64,000 nt of DNA from NCBI GenBank assembly GCA_964450715.1, contig CAYVFC010000029.1, positions 1-64,000 of the forward strand, given 5' to 3'. Made by a program: the position numbers and the translations under genes. The notes beneath the pieces are model-generated. The model worked only from the letters and a program-made list of their open reading frames with translations, was not told where the DNA came from and did not search any database. Shown piece after piece: positions 8,250-17,047 of the stretch (position 1 is the stretch's first letter; every line of letters begins with the position of its first letter). The stretch comes from CAYVFC01 sp964450715 (lineage in GTDB: Bacteria > Myxococcota_A > Polyangia > Polyangiales > JAFGIB01).

Positions 8250-9032
8250 CTACCTTCCGGTAAAGCGAGGGGTTCGCTTTTCCAGGAAAGCGCGTATCCC
8301 CTCCTGGTAGTCCTCGCTAGAAACGCAAGCCGCGATGGAACGGTTGACCGCGTCGAGGTCCCTGCTGTCGGGCGGCTTGCCGATCTCTGTCGCGATCAGC
8401 TTCAGACTTTTGAGGGTCAGCGGGGAGTTGCCGGCGATACGCTCCGCGACCGCTCGCACTTCATGCTCGAGCCGGGCCGCCGGATAGAGCGCGTTGACCA
8501 GGCCCATGCGCAAGGCCTCTTCGGCCGAGAAGACGCGCGCCGTGTACAGCATATGCTTCGCGTTGGAGATGCCCACCAAGCGCGCCAACTCCTCCACGCC
8601 TTCCAGGTGATAACCTACACCGAGCCGGGCCGCCGGGATGGCGAAGCGGGCTTGATCGGACGCGTAACGCAGGTCAGCGGAGAGGCTGAGCGCCAGGCCT
8701 CCTCCCATGCAGAAGCCGTGGACCATGACCAGCAACGGTTTGTCCAGCGCCGCCAGCGCCAGGTGGGCCAGCGCGATGGCCGTATCATAGCCCTGCACCC
8801 CGTCGCCCAGGCGGCTCTGCTCGAACTCGGAGATATCGGCTCCGGAGGCGAAAGCCTTCTCGCCAGCGCCGCGCATCACCACCACCCGGACCTCGTCGTC
8901 GCCGGCCAGCTGCTCCACCGCTTCCGGGATCGACTTCCACATGGCCAGCGAGATGGCGTTCAGGCGCTCGGGATGATCCAGCAGCAACCAGCCGACGGCG
9001 CCTTGTTTCTCCACCGCGATCCGTCCGCTCAT
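8250..9032 (-). CDS. Enoyl-CoA hydratase/isomerase family protein
   Basis: About 260 aa from the ATG at 9032, which puts the conserved start of the fold (VGWLLLDHPERLNAIS) near residue 12. The crotonase fold is clear: an SGADISEF loop and HGFCMGGGLALSL form the oxyanion hole. At the usual catalytic glutamate site (PE in crotonases) it reads IPAARLGVGYHLEG, so one glutamate is missing. This matches a subgroup whose reaction is less certain. The C-terminal region (EALRMGLVNALYP) is typical. Likely role: fatty or branched acyl-CoA metabolism in the cytoplasm. A longer start at 9056 is possible but has no better ribosome site. Confidence 0.87.
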   Translation of the reverse strand: MSGRIAVEKQGAVGWLLLDHPERLNAISLAMWKSIPEAVEQLAGDDEVRVVVMRGAGEKAFASGADISEFEQSRLGDGVQGYDTAIALAHLALAALDKPLLVMVHGFCMGGGLALSLSADLRYASDQARFAIPAARLGVGYHLEGVEELARLVGISNAKHMLYTARVFSAEEALRMGLVNALYPAARLEHEVRAVAERIAGNSPLTLKSLKLIATEIGKPPDSRDLDAVNRSIAACVSSEDYQEGIRAFLEKRTPRFTGR

Positions 9033-9076
9033 GGCGGCGCAGTCTAGCCCACCCACTTGCCGGCCGCTATCAGCGG

Positions 9077-9526
9077 TTACTGGTTTTTGTCCTTCTTCTT
9101 CAATCCCAGGGCCGACCGCAAGCTCTTCTCGATCTCGGAGCGGCTGGCCCCCGGTGGCTGGCTGACACCGAGCAGGGCCGAAGAGATGCTGGAGAAAAAG
9201 CGCCCCCTCTTCACCGGCGGCTGCTCGGGCTTCTTTTTCGCTGCGGACTTCGCGTTCGGCGGGTCGAGCGGTATCTGGCTGGGCTCGATCAGCAGATCGT
9301 GTATATCGCTCTCCTCGACGACCGGTTGAGCTTGATCCAAGGGCGGCTCGGAAGCGGGAACGATGAGCTCATCTAGGTTTGCTTCTTCTATCTCGGCTAT
9401 CTCGTCCGCGTCTTCCTTCACGTACTCCTGGCTCACCGCGCGTTTGCGGCCGGGAGCCGCCCCTTCGCGCTCGGCAAAGAGGCTGCCCTCGGGCACAGCG
9501 GGAGCTGCCGGTTTCTTCACGCTCAT
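9077..9526 (-). CDS. Acidic, probably disordered protein, unknown
   Basis: 149 aa with no signal peptide or membrane segment. The central part is acidic (EDADEIAEIEEANLDELIVP) with Pro-rich spacers. The C-terminus is basic and ends in LGLKKKDKNQ. A KRGRFFSSISSALLGVS segment may be a short amphipathic helix. I recognise no family. It lies 44 bp before the enoyl-CoA hydratase-like gene on the same strand. Codon use looks genuine, but function cannot be inferred. Confidence 0.6.
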   Translation of the reverse strand: MSVKKPAAPAVPEGSLFAEREGAAPGRKRAVSQEYVKEDADEIAEIEEANLDELIVPASEPPLDQAQPVVEESDIHDLLIEPSQIPLDPPNAKSAAKKKPEQPPVKRGRFFSSISSALLGVSQPPGASRSEIEKSLRSALGLKKKDKNQ

Positions 9527-9558
9527 CTTCCGAAAAACCTAGAAAAAACGCCTTTTTC

Positions 9559-9728
9559 TACTAGAGCCCGTCTCAAAAATGCTCCCGTCGTCTTTCGGGC
9601 GGGGGCGGACCCGTCTGCGGCGTCGCTCCTCCTCGAAATAGCACCACTATTGCTCGTCGTCGCTCCTTGCATCCGTGGCCGCCGCGCTCCGAAATACTCG
9701 GTCCGCATTTTTGAGATGGGCTCTAGTA
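9559..9728. repeat. Family A palindromic element, copy A2
   Basis: The core (9582-9705) matches A1 and A3 closely. The flanking arms (9559-9582 and 9705-9728) are 24 bp with one mismatch, differ entirely from the arms of A1 and A3, and are rich in A/T near the core (CTCAAAAATG). It sits in a 611-bp divergent gap between the acidic-protein gene and the DUF4139-like gene. The 9729-9815 stretch holds nothing I recognise. Confidence 0.8.
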
Positions 9729-9815
9729 ACAAATTACGACATGTACCTATTCGCGGCAAGGGGAGGCAAGGGATTCGCCGGCGGCGGAATTTCGCCCGAA
9801 GAGTACAAGCCGATC

Positions 9816-9996
9816 GGTGCTCTAGAACGGCGACCGGTTTGAAACGTCTTTGAGTTCGCGAGGATAGAGAGGCCAGATGTGGCGTCGGCCCGACGAAGGA
9901 CTGGCAGAGCCACTTCGAGGAGGGACGGCGCCGCAGATGGCCCCTGTAGACCGCGAAATCATGGCGTTTTCAAACCGGTCGCCGTTCTAGGAGCGA
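9816..9996. repeat. Divergent relative of family A, long imperfect palindrome (A4)
   Basis: Perfect 23-bp inverted arms (9822-9844 and 9968-9990) flank about 123 bp that also pair imperfectly across the centre (for example TTCGCG/CGCGAA and GGCCA/TGGCC). The stretch 9914-9940 matches the reverse strand of each of the three A cores at 23 of 27 positions, so I take it as a diverged or older A element in the opposite orientation. The arms are again private to this copy. From 9997 to 10137 I see only the leader of the next gene. Confidence 0.6.
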
Positions 9997-10137
9997 TTTC
10001 GGCGTTTTCCGATAACAGCGGCGCTATCCGTTAATTCCGGAACCGCCGGGGGCGCAAATTCCGTTTTTATGGTATCGATCGTCGGCAATTCCATGCGCCG
10101 TCAGCGGAATTGCCACGCCACCACAGAAGAGGTCGAG

Positions 10138-12327
10138 ATGAAAAGAGCCGGGCAGCTGTTGTCGATCGGAGTCGTATTGGTGATCTGCGGATCGTGCGGC
10201 AGTGCCAGGGGTCCCCGTTATCCCACGGCCATCACTGCTCTGAAGCTCGACCGCGTCGTGCTTTACCGCAACGGGATCGGCTATTTCGAGCGCAGCGGCG
10301 AGGTCGAGGGAAACGTGCTCACGCTAAGAGTCCGCAAGGATCAGGTGAACGATCTGCTCAAGAGCCTGACCGTGGTCGACCGGCGCCGGGGAAAGGCGCT
10401 GAGCGTCTCCATGCCGCTCGATCCGCAATCCTGGCAGAACGCCGCGCTGTCGCTGCTGGCGCCGGGCCGGGGCAACCTGGCGGAGATGCTGGAAGCGCTC
10501 AAGGGGGTGCGGGTCTCGGTGGATACCCGGGAACGCAGCGTCGAGGGACGGATCGTGATGGTGGAGCCCATGCGCTCCCGGCCGCCCAAGGACGGAGAGG
10601 CCGAGTATATGGACTACAAGCTGAGCCTGCTGGACGGTAGTGAGCTCAACGTGCTGCGCCTCTCCGAGGTGACCCGCGTAGGGATCGAGGAGGGGGATCT
10701 GGTCCTGCAGCTTCACCGCCGCCTGGATTCGAGCTCGGGCGAGGGCATGTTCCAGCAGCTGGCCATCGACATCCGGCTGGCCGGGGAGGGGCCGCACGAT
10801 CTGTCGGTGAGCTATGTGGTGTCCGCCCCCCTGTGGAAGCCCACTTATCGAGTGGTGCTGGGCGAGGAGGGATCGGACGAGGCCTTGCTGCAGAGCTGGG
10901 CCGTGGTCGACAACACCAGCGGAGAGAGCTGGGAGGAGGTGCTACTGAGCCTGACCTCGGGCGCGCCCATCGCCTTTCGCTACGATCTGCACACGCCCCA
11001 GGAGATCCAGCGGCCCGATCTCACGCCGGTGGGGATCTCGCGCCAAGCGCGCGTGGCCGTGGGCGAGACCAGCTACGGGGAGGAGGCCGAGGACGAGGAG
11101 GTATACGCCGAGGAAGCGCCGGCCGAGGCGGAGAAAAGCGTCACGTTCGACGCCGACATGGCGGAAATGCCGCCGGCCTCACGCTCGAAGGCCAAGCGAG
11201 CCAGGCGCGCCGAGGCCGGGGCGGGGATGGGGGCAATGGCGCCCCCGCCGGCGTCCGAGCCGCGGCCTGCTCCGGCGCTCGACATGCGCTCGCTTCAATC
11301 CAGCACCCAGGCCGATGCCAAGGCCGAGCGGGTGAGCGGGCTGACGCGTTTCGACCTGGGGCAGCGGGTCACCGTGCCGGACGGCAGCGCGACCATGGTG
11401 GCGCTCGTCAACCAGACCGTGCAGGGCGAACAGCTCTTTCTCTTCCGCCCGGGAGGCTCGGGCGCGGGGTTCGAGCACAACCCCTACCGCGTGGTCCGCT
11501 TCAAGAACAGCACCGATTTCGCCCTGGAGCCCGGTCCCATCAGCATCTACGCCAAGGGGAGCTTCGTGGGCGAGGGGCTCTCCGAGCTGGTGGCCAGCAA
11601 CGCCACGGCCACCATCCCCTTTGCCGTCGAGCCGCGCATCATCGTCAGCTCCCGCGAGGACTACTCGGACGAGGAGATTAAATTAGTCAAAATAGTGCGC
11701 GGGGTGCTGGAGATCCAGACCTTCGTCAAGTACTCGACCGTCTGGAAGGTCAAGGGCATGAAGACCCCGGAGGGCTACCGGGTGATGGTGCGGCATCCCC
11801 GTCGCGGCGGCAAGTACGAGCTGGTCAAACCGAAGGAAAAGGTCGAGCAGCTGCCCGACGCCTATCTGGTGCCGGTGGCGGTGTCTCCCAACCGGAGCGA
11901 GGCCGAGGTCACGGTGGTGGAGCAGACGCCCCGGCGCAGCACCATCACCATCTGGGACTCGCGGGCGCCCCATCTGCTCACGCTGCTCTTGCAGATGGGC
12001 AAGCTGGACGCGAAGAGCCGAGCCCGGCTCGAGCCCATCGTGGAGCTGCGCCAGAAGATCGGGCGCATCGACACCGAGGTGGAGGGGCTCAAGCGGCAGC
12101 AAAAGGAGCTCGATCAGCGAGCGGAGCAGACACGCGACAACCTGAAAGCCATCAAGAAGGACCCGCAGGCCTCGGATCTGCGCGCGCGTCTCTCGCGCCG
12201 ACTGGAGCAGTTCACCAGCGAGGGCGATCGTATCGGGCGCCGCATCGTGGAGTTGGAGAGCCGCCGGCTGGAGCACAAGGTCGATCTGGAGGACCGCCTG
12301 CGGGATCTCACCATCGACGCCGACTGA
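10138..12327 (+). CDS. Lipoprotein with DUF4139-type domain
   Basis: 729 aa from the ATG at 10138, preceded by GAAGAGGTCGAG. A basic start and hydrophobic stretch end in CGSC, a likely lipoprotein signal. Residues about 35-230 form a beta-rich domain beginning VVLYRNGIGYFERSGEV. A VSYVVSAPLWKPTYRVVLGE segment is typical of the DUF4139/mucoidy-inhibitor-A-like fold, in which the chain continues through FKNSTDFALEPGPISIY. An acidic Ala/Pro linker (about 315-390) interrupts it, and a coiled coil (about 650-725) ends the protein. Biochemical role unknown; probably envelope. The next gene starts 9 bp after the stop, suggesting an operon. Confidence 0.82.
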   Translation: MKRAGQLLSIGVVLVICGSCGSARGPRYPTAITALKLDRVVLYRNGIGYFERSGEVEGNVLTLRVRKDQVNDLLKSLTVVDRRRGKALSVSMPLDPQSWQNAALSLLAPGRGNLAEMLEALKGVRVSVDTRERSVEGRIVMVEPMRSRPPKDGEAEYMDYKLSLLDGSELNVLRLSEVTRVGIEEGDLVLQLHRRLDSSSGEGMFQQLAIDIRLAGEGPHDLSVSYVVSAPLWKPTYRVVLGEEGSDEALLQSWAVVDNTSGESWEEVLLSLTSGAPIAFRYDLHTPQEIQRPDLTPVGISRQARVAVGETSYGEEAEDEEVYAEEAPAEAEKSVTFDADMAEMPPASRSKAKRARRAEAGAGMGAMAPPPASEPRPAPALDMRSLQSSTQADAKAERVSGLTRFDLGQRVTVPDGSATMVALVNQTVQGEQLFLFRPGGSGAGFEHNPYRVVRFKNSTDFALEPGPISIYAKGSFVGEGLSELVASNATATIPFAVEPRIIVSSREDYSDEEIKLVKIVRGVLEIQTFVKYSTVWKVKGMKTPEGYRVMVRHPRRGGKYELVKPKEKVEQLPDAYLVPVAVSPNRSEAEVTVVEQTPRRSTITIWDSRAPHLLTLLLQMGKLDAKSRARLEPIVELRQKIGRIDTEVEGLKRQQKELDQRAEQTRDNLKAIKKDPQASDLRARLSRRLEQFTSEGDRIGRRIVELESRRLEHKVDLEDRLRDLTIDAD

Positions 12328-12335
12328 CGCGCTCC

Positions 12336-13241
12336 ATGGACGGCTCGCTGCCAACCGTGGCCCTGGGCAAGCTGAAGGTGCTGTTCGGGCACAAGCAGGG
12401 CAAGTACCCCTCGGCCAACGCACTGCTGGTCGAGGATGATATCCGCCTGCTGGTGGATCCCTCGGTCGATCTGGACCGGGCCGGCCGCCAGGCGGTGCAC
12501 GGCGAGATCGATCTGATCCTCAACACCCACGCGCACGAGGACCACTTCGCCGGCAACCACCTCTTTCCCGAGGCCCGGCTGTTGGTGCACGAAAACGATG
12601 CGCCGGCCATGTTGTCGCTCCAGGGCTTGATGGATAGCTACGGGATGCCGGAGCAGAACGGCGCCGACTGGGAGAAGGTGCTGCTCGAGCTGTTTCACTA
12701 CCAGCCGCGCGACGACCTGCGACCGGTGCGCGACGGGGAGGTGATCGACCTGGGGCGCACCCGGGCACACTGCATCCACGCACCCGGGCACACGGCCGGG
12801 CACATGGTGCTGCGCTTCGAGCCCGACGACGTGCTCTTCCTGGCCGACCTGGATCTGACTGCCTTCGGTCCCTATTACGGAGACGCTTGCTCGAACCTTT
12901 CCGATCTCGTCGCCTCGCTGCAGCGTGTCGAGCGGATGGCCGAGGGGGTGTGCGCCTGCGTCACCTCCCACCAGGCCGGCGTCGTGCGCGAGGATATCAC
13001 CGGCGCCATCCGGCGTTATCGGCAGGTGCTCGACGAACGGGACCGGAAGCTGCTCGATTTTCTGGCCGAGCCGCGTTCTCTGCAGGAGATAGCCGACCGC
13101 TGCATCGTCTACGGCAAGCGCTATCCCAACATCCCCTGGCAGCCCCATGCGGAGAAGACCATGATGGGGATGCACGCGCGTTTGCTGCAGCAACAGGGCA
13201 GGGTGGTGCTGCAGCCCGACGGGCGTTATCGCGCGGTTTGA
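12336..13241 (+). CDS. Metallo-beta-lactamase-fold hydrolase
   Basis: 301 aa. The signature HxHxDH is NTHAHEDHF, with the motif at residues 65-70. Further metal ligands are in HAPGHTAGHMVLRF and LFLADLDL, and the late His in TSHQAG. This is the glyoxalase II/RNase Z-like superfamily: two-zinc (or iron) enzymes that hydrolyse esters, thioesters or phosphodiesters. A C-terminal extension of about 80 residues resembles the winged-helix tail seen in several hydrolases of this group. The substrate cannot be read. It probably shares a transcript with the preceding lipoprotein gene. Confidence 0.88.
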   Translation: MDGSLPTVALGKLKVLFGHKQGKYPSANALLVEDDIRLLVDPSVDLDRAGRQAVHGEIDLILNTHAHEDHFAGNHLFPEARLLVHENDAPAMLSLQGLMDSYGMPEQNGADWEKVLLELFHYQPRDDLRPVRDGEVIDLGRTRAHCIHAPGHTAGHMVLRFEPDDVLFLADLDLTAFGPYYGDACSNLSDLVASLQRVERMAEGVCACVTSHQAGVVREDITGAIRRYRQVLDERDRKLLDFLAEPRSLQEIADRCIVYGKRYPNIPWQPHAEKTMMGMHARLLQQQGRVVLQPDGRYRAV

Positions 13242-13329
13242 GCCTCAGGTATCGCGGTCGATCCTGCTGCTCCGGCGGAAGAGGGCCGAAAACTGGCCCT
13301 GGCGGGCCCGCTTAGTCTATTGAGATATC

Positions 13330-14316
13330 ATGGCGTTTCATGTCGGCACGGTCTCGCTGGCCAGGGCGCTGATGGCGCTGGACAGGGCACGGCGGAGCGG
13401 CACCCTGCAAGTGCTGGGCGATGCCGGGCGCTGCCGGGTGGCGATCGTAGACGGCACGCCGTGCGGGTCGACCGCCGTCCCGGGCGCGGAGGCGTCGCTC
13501 GGCGATGCGCTGTTGAGGTCGGGAGAGCTGGATGCGGATCTGCACCGGCGAGCGATGGAAAGGGGAGACGCGGCCCGTCCGGTGGGCGAATGGCTGGTGC
13601 GGGTCGGCGCGGCCACCCGGCCGGCCGTGGAGCACGCGCTCAGAGAGCAGCTGCGAGCGCGTTTACTCGAGGTACTCCTCTGGCCGGGCCTCGGCTATCG
13701 CTTTGAAGCGGGCGCGGTCGACCCGGGTATTGCCCGGGTAACCGAACCGGCGGCGACGGCCGATATCGTGCTCGGCGCCATGCGACGGGTGACGACCGAC
13801 CTCGATCTCGATTCCCTCGGCGAGCGTTTGGGCGACGGCTGGCTGCAGCTCAACGCGCTGGGACGCCACCTGCTGGCCAGGGCAGCGCTCTGGCCGGAGG
13901 AGGAGGTGGCAGCCGCGCTGTTAAGGGATGGCAGTCAGCTTCGAGCCATCTCCGATACCACCCGCGGCTCCGTGCGGGCGCTCCGCCTGCTGTATGCGTT
14001 GCATCTACTGGGGACTATCAGCGCGGGCGCGGGCAGCAGTCGGCCCTGCTCGCTGCTGGTGTCCAAGCGGCTTCAGCTGCGCCGGCACGCCGGCGATACG
14101 GCCCTGCTCGACCTGCCGCGAGACGCCCGACCCGAGCAGGCCCGCAGGGCGCTGCGCCGGATGGCGCTTCGTCTCCATCCCGACCGGCTCGGACAGAATG
14201 CCCCCTCCGCGCTCCGCTTGGCATCCACCGAGGTGATGCGGGCCCTGTCCAGAGCCGAGAGCAGCATACGCGAGCAACGCTACGGATCGGGACGCTCACG
14301 CTCAAACAGAAGATAG
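13330..14316 (+). CDS. DUF4388-like protein with C-terminal J domain
   Basis: 328 aa. The N-terminal part begins ALDRARRSGTLQVLGDAGRCRVAIVDG, the pattern of DUF4388/PATAN-type domains that occur in delta-proteobacterial signalling proteins. The C-terminal part contains the HPD tripeptide of J domains at residues 283-285, followed by a helix with NAPSALRLASTEVMRALSRAE. J domains stimulate Hsp70 ATPase. Here the domain is shortened and at the C-terminus rather than the N-terminus. The combination suggests a regulatory or adaptor protein; no partner gene is adjacent. It ends just before element B2. Confidence 0.7.
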   Translation: MAFHVGTVSLARALMALDRARRSGTLQVLGDAGRCRVAIVDGTPCGSTAVPGAEASLGDALLRSGELDADLHRRAMERGDAARPVGEWLVRVGAATRPAVEHALREQLRARLLEVLLWPGLGYRFEAGAVDPGIARVTEPAATADIVLGAMRRVTTDLDLDSLGERLGDGWLQLNALGRHLLARAALWPEEEVAAALLRDGSQLRAISDTTRGSVRALRLLYALHLLGTISAGAGSSRPCSLLVSKRLQLRRHAGDTALLDLPRDARPEQARRALRRMALRLHPDRLGQNAPSALRLASTEVMRALSRAESSIREQRYGSGRSRSNRR

Positions 14317-14327
14317 CCCTCGACGAA

Positions 14328-14553
14328 CCCGGGGGTAACCGTTCAGGGGGGTAGTCGGTATCTGAAACGACGGCGGCCAATGCATCCCGAAAAACCGGCG
14401 CCAGAACTGGGGCGATTCTGTGCAATCACCCCAGCGTCCTCGGGCCGGTTTGTCATGTACGCGAGTACAATCCTCACCGGCCCGGCTGGGCGCCGAGCTT
14501 TTTCGGGCGCCTTGGCCGCCGCGCTGCCCAAGGCTTGAACGCTTACACCCGGG
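14328..14553. repeat. Family B palindromic element, copy B2 (inverted)
   Basis: Reverse-oriented copy of B1 filling the gap between convergent genes (stops at 14316 and 14570). Outer arms 14328-14345 and 14536-14553 include a copy-specific CCCGGG part. Both internal hairpins are kept. One has GGGCCGGT/ACCGGCCC (14442-14449 and 14476-14483), where two base pairs differ from B1 on both sides so that pairing is preserved. Confidence 0.8.
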
Positions 14554-14569
14554 GAGGCTTTCGCGTCGC

Positions 14570-17047
14570 TCAGGGAGCGACGGGCACCCACCAATCCGTT
14601 GAATTCGTCTCCTCGGGGGAAGCTGTGGCGTCAGAGCGCTCCGGCTCTGCTGCTTTCTTGCTCCGAGGACCTGGCGACGTCTCAGGTGATTCCGCGGCCT
14701 GCTTTTCGGCGGACCGGCCCGCATTTTCCGCCACGCGTAGAGCGGAAAACCACCAGGGCCGACGTCCGGGATCCGTCGCGCCCTCCTCGTCGGTCGTCTC
14801 GCGGCGGATAGCATACGCCCACCATCGTTTCTGCTCTGAAGACGACGAGCGCTGCGGGATCCCGTCGGCCTCGCGGGTCTTTTCGGCCCTAGCGCGCAGG
14901 GTCACCGTGTAGCTCGCCAGTTGCCGGGCAGCGCCTATACGGGGGAATCGGTACCGCTTGATCCCGGGAGCCAGGCACTCGACCAGCCCGGGAGAGGGCG
15001 GAGAGAACTTGAGCTCCCTGGCCCGCCCCTCTCTCTCCAGCACGAAGGCGATGCGAACCCTGGCCAGCTCCGGGTTGCGGGCGAGCTCCTCCGTGATGCA
15101 GACGCGGATCGCGTCTACGTGACGGGCGAACACCGCGTCGATGGTACGCTGGTCGATCCGTTCGGGAATCGCCTTGCTCTCGGCGCGGGCAGCAGTGGCG
15201 CCATCCGTCGTCTCTCGTCCGCGCTCTCTGCGCAGCTCGAGGGCAATGGTCCGGGCGAGCGGCTCGTGGGTGTCGGAACGAGTCGAGATCGAGCGCAACC
15301 GGTCCCGGTGCAGAGAGTCGCCGCGCCGCAGCACGGCCAGGGCGGCGAGCTCGAGCGCCTCGGGCGAGCCGGTAAACGCGCTGTCGGCGCGGTAGCGCGA
15401 AAGGAAGTCAAACAGGGGCGCTGCGACCATATCGTCGCCCAGGACGTCGATGGCCGAGACCAGGTCCGGCAGAACCTCCAGGGGCGTTTCGGGCTCGAAC
15501 AGGTGGGCCACCAGCAGCGGAACGGCGCGCTTCTCGCCCGCGCCGACCAGGGCCGGAACCAGAACGGTCAACGGCGGCGCCCGGGTGCCGAGCAGAAAGT
15601 CGTGGTGGCGGCCCAACGCATCCAGCATGTGCTCCGTTCCGCTGCTCCGGCCGGACAGCGCCGCGGCGACGGCCTCTTTTAGCGGTTTCGGCAGAGGGTC
15701 CTGTTCGTATATATCTAGTAAATCCCTGGTTACCCCCGGATCGACGAGCCCCGCGAGTTGCTCGACCGCGAAGACCCGCGCGGCCAGCAGCCGATTGTCG
15801 GGATCGAGCGCGATACGAACGAGCTCGTTCCTCAGCCTTGCTGCGGCGGCCTCCCGTCGTCTCCCGTGCCCGCGCCGGTCCGCCGCCACGCCCTCGACGT
15901 CGATCTCGGCCGAGGCGAGCGGCTCCGGAAGCGACCGTCGAACCAGCGTGCGCCCGTCGCTGGCCGCCAGCAACTCGGTCTGGCCGGATTCCATCACGGC
16001 GAGCAGGCCGCCTGTGACGGGCTGGCCCGCTATCGCCTCGGAATCCAGCAACCGGCTCCAGATCAGCTTACCGTCCGCGTCGAAGGCGAAGACGTAGCGG
16101 AAGAAGAGGAGGTAGAAACGGTCGTCCGAAACCCGTATCGAAGCGTCCCCATGGGCGAGCGGCTCGAAGAGCAGCCCGATTCGGCCTTCCGCGGAGCGCT
16201 TCGCAGGCTTGAAAGTGTAGGCGCTCTCCCGCAGGGAGGAGAGCCAGGGCATCTCCGGTAAGCGGGGCAGCAAACGGGGTACCCCCTCGTCTGTTCCGCC
16301 ATAGCCACGCTCGCCCAGCCGGTAGATGGTGTCGTGACCGAAGAATACCCCCCCGGCGCCGGCCTTCACCCATTTGATGACGTCATCGGTAGCTCGTAGT
16401 CTCGCCACCTCCCGTCCCGTTCGCGCGTCGAGCACCGTGAGGTTCTGCAGGTCCCAGGGCACGAAGAACATCGCTCCCGCGGCCTCGGGCTTGCCGACCC
16501 TGCCGTCGACCGTGTGTTGCCAGAGCCGTCGGCCGGTCTGCGCGTCCAGAGCCGTCACCCGCGAGCGGCTTCTGCCAGAGCCGAAAGCCACATCGCCGCA
16601 CGCGTAGACCACGATTTGTCGCCAGCGCGCGGCACCGAGGTAGACCTCGCCCTGTACCGGCGCTCGCCAGGCCGGCTCGCCCGTGGCCAGCGCGAAAGCC
16701 ATCAGCTCCCGGCCGGTTGCCGTCACCAGCAGGTCTCCGAGCAACTGCGGACGGCGCTCGGCTCTGAGCGCGCGGCGCCAGAGAGTCGCGCCGGACCCGA
16801 TGTCATGGACGATGAGCCCGGGATCCTTACCGTAGGAGACGGCCGCGATGAGCGGCCGCCCGAGCGCGTTGTCGGGCACGACGGGGGACGACGGCGGGGG
16901 AAGCGACGCCACGACCGCGGCCGTCCGCTCCGGGCTATTGTCCGGGAAGCGCGAGTCGAATGCGATCGCCGCGGGCGACGCGCAGCCCGCGGCGAGGAGG
17001 AACGCGGCGAGAAGGAACGAGCCGCCGAGTATACGGCGTTCAATCAT
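14570..17047 (-). CDS. Beta-propeller (PQQ-like) lipoprotein with HEAT-like and AgmX/PglI-like regions
   Basis: 825 aa with a lipobox ending LAAGC near residue 22. Residues about 60-330 hold repeated blades such as LDAQTGRRLWQHTVDG and LDARTGREVARL, the PQQ-like quinoprotein propeller. Residues about 400-620 are helical with HEAT-like pairs. A segment with FARHVDAIRVCITEELARNP...IAFVLEREGRARELKF...CLAPGIKRYRFPR resembles the AgmX/PglI C-terminal domain of gliding/motility-related proteins. The final 120 residues are disordered and Ser/Glu-rich. Its start overlaps the end of the HEAT gene by 8 bp, so the two are translationally linked. Probably envelope-located. Confidence 0.75.
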   Translation of the reverse strand: MIERRILGGSFLLAAFLLAAGCASPAAIAFDSRFPDNSPERTAAVVASLPPPSSPVVPDNALGRPLIAAVSYGKDPGLIVHDIGSGATLWRRALRAERRPQLLGDLLVTATGRELMAFALATGEPAWRAPVQGEVYLGAARWRQIVVYACGDVAFGSGRSRSRVTALDAQTGRRLWQHTVDGRVGKPEAAGAMFFVPWDLQNLTVLDARTGREVARLRATDDVIKWVKAGAGGVFFGHDTIYRLGERGYGGTDEGVPRLLPRLPEMPWLSSLRESAYTFKPAKRSAEGRIGLLFEPLAHGDASIRVSDDRFYLLFFRYVFAFDADGKLIWSRLLDSEAIAGQPVTGGLLAVMESGQTELLAASDGRTLVRRSLPEPLASAEIDVEGVAADRRGHGRRREAAAARLRNELVRIALDPDNRLLAARVFAVEQLAGLVDPGVTRDLLDIYEQDPLPKPLKEAVAAALSGRSSGTEHMLDALGRHHDFLLGTRAPPLTVLVPALVGAGEKRAVPLLVAHLFEPETPLEVLPDLVSAIDVLGDDMVAAPLFDFLSRYRADSAFTGSPEALELAALAVLRRGDSLHRDRLRSISTRSDTHEPLARTIALELRRERGRETTDGATAARAESKAIPERIDQRTIDAVFARHVDAIRVCITEELARNPELARVRIAFVLEREGRARELKFSPPSPGLVECLAPGIKRYRFPRIGAARQLASYTVTLRARAEKTREADGIPQRSSSSEQKRWWAYAIRRETTDEEGATDPGRRPWWFSALRVAENAGRSAEKQAAESPETSPGPRSKKAAEPERSDATASPEETNSTDWWVPVAP

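Noticed and set aside
9523..9759. A 78-codon frame across repeat A2
   Set aside because: It only translates the repeat element and has no independent support.
11683..13193. Antisense frames over the DUF4139 and MBL-fold genes
   Set aside because: The sense strand has clear catalytic motifs and lipoprotein signal; the antisense has none.
14302..14814. A 170-codon frame through repeat B2
   Set aside because: It is made mostly of the palindromic element and overlaps two supported genes.
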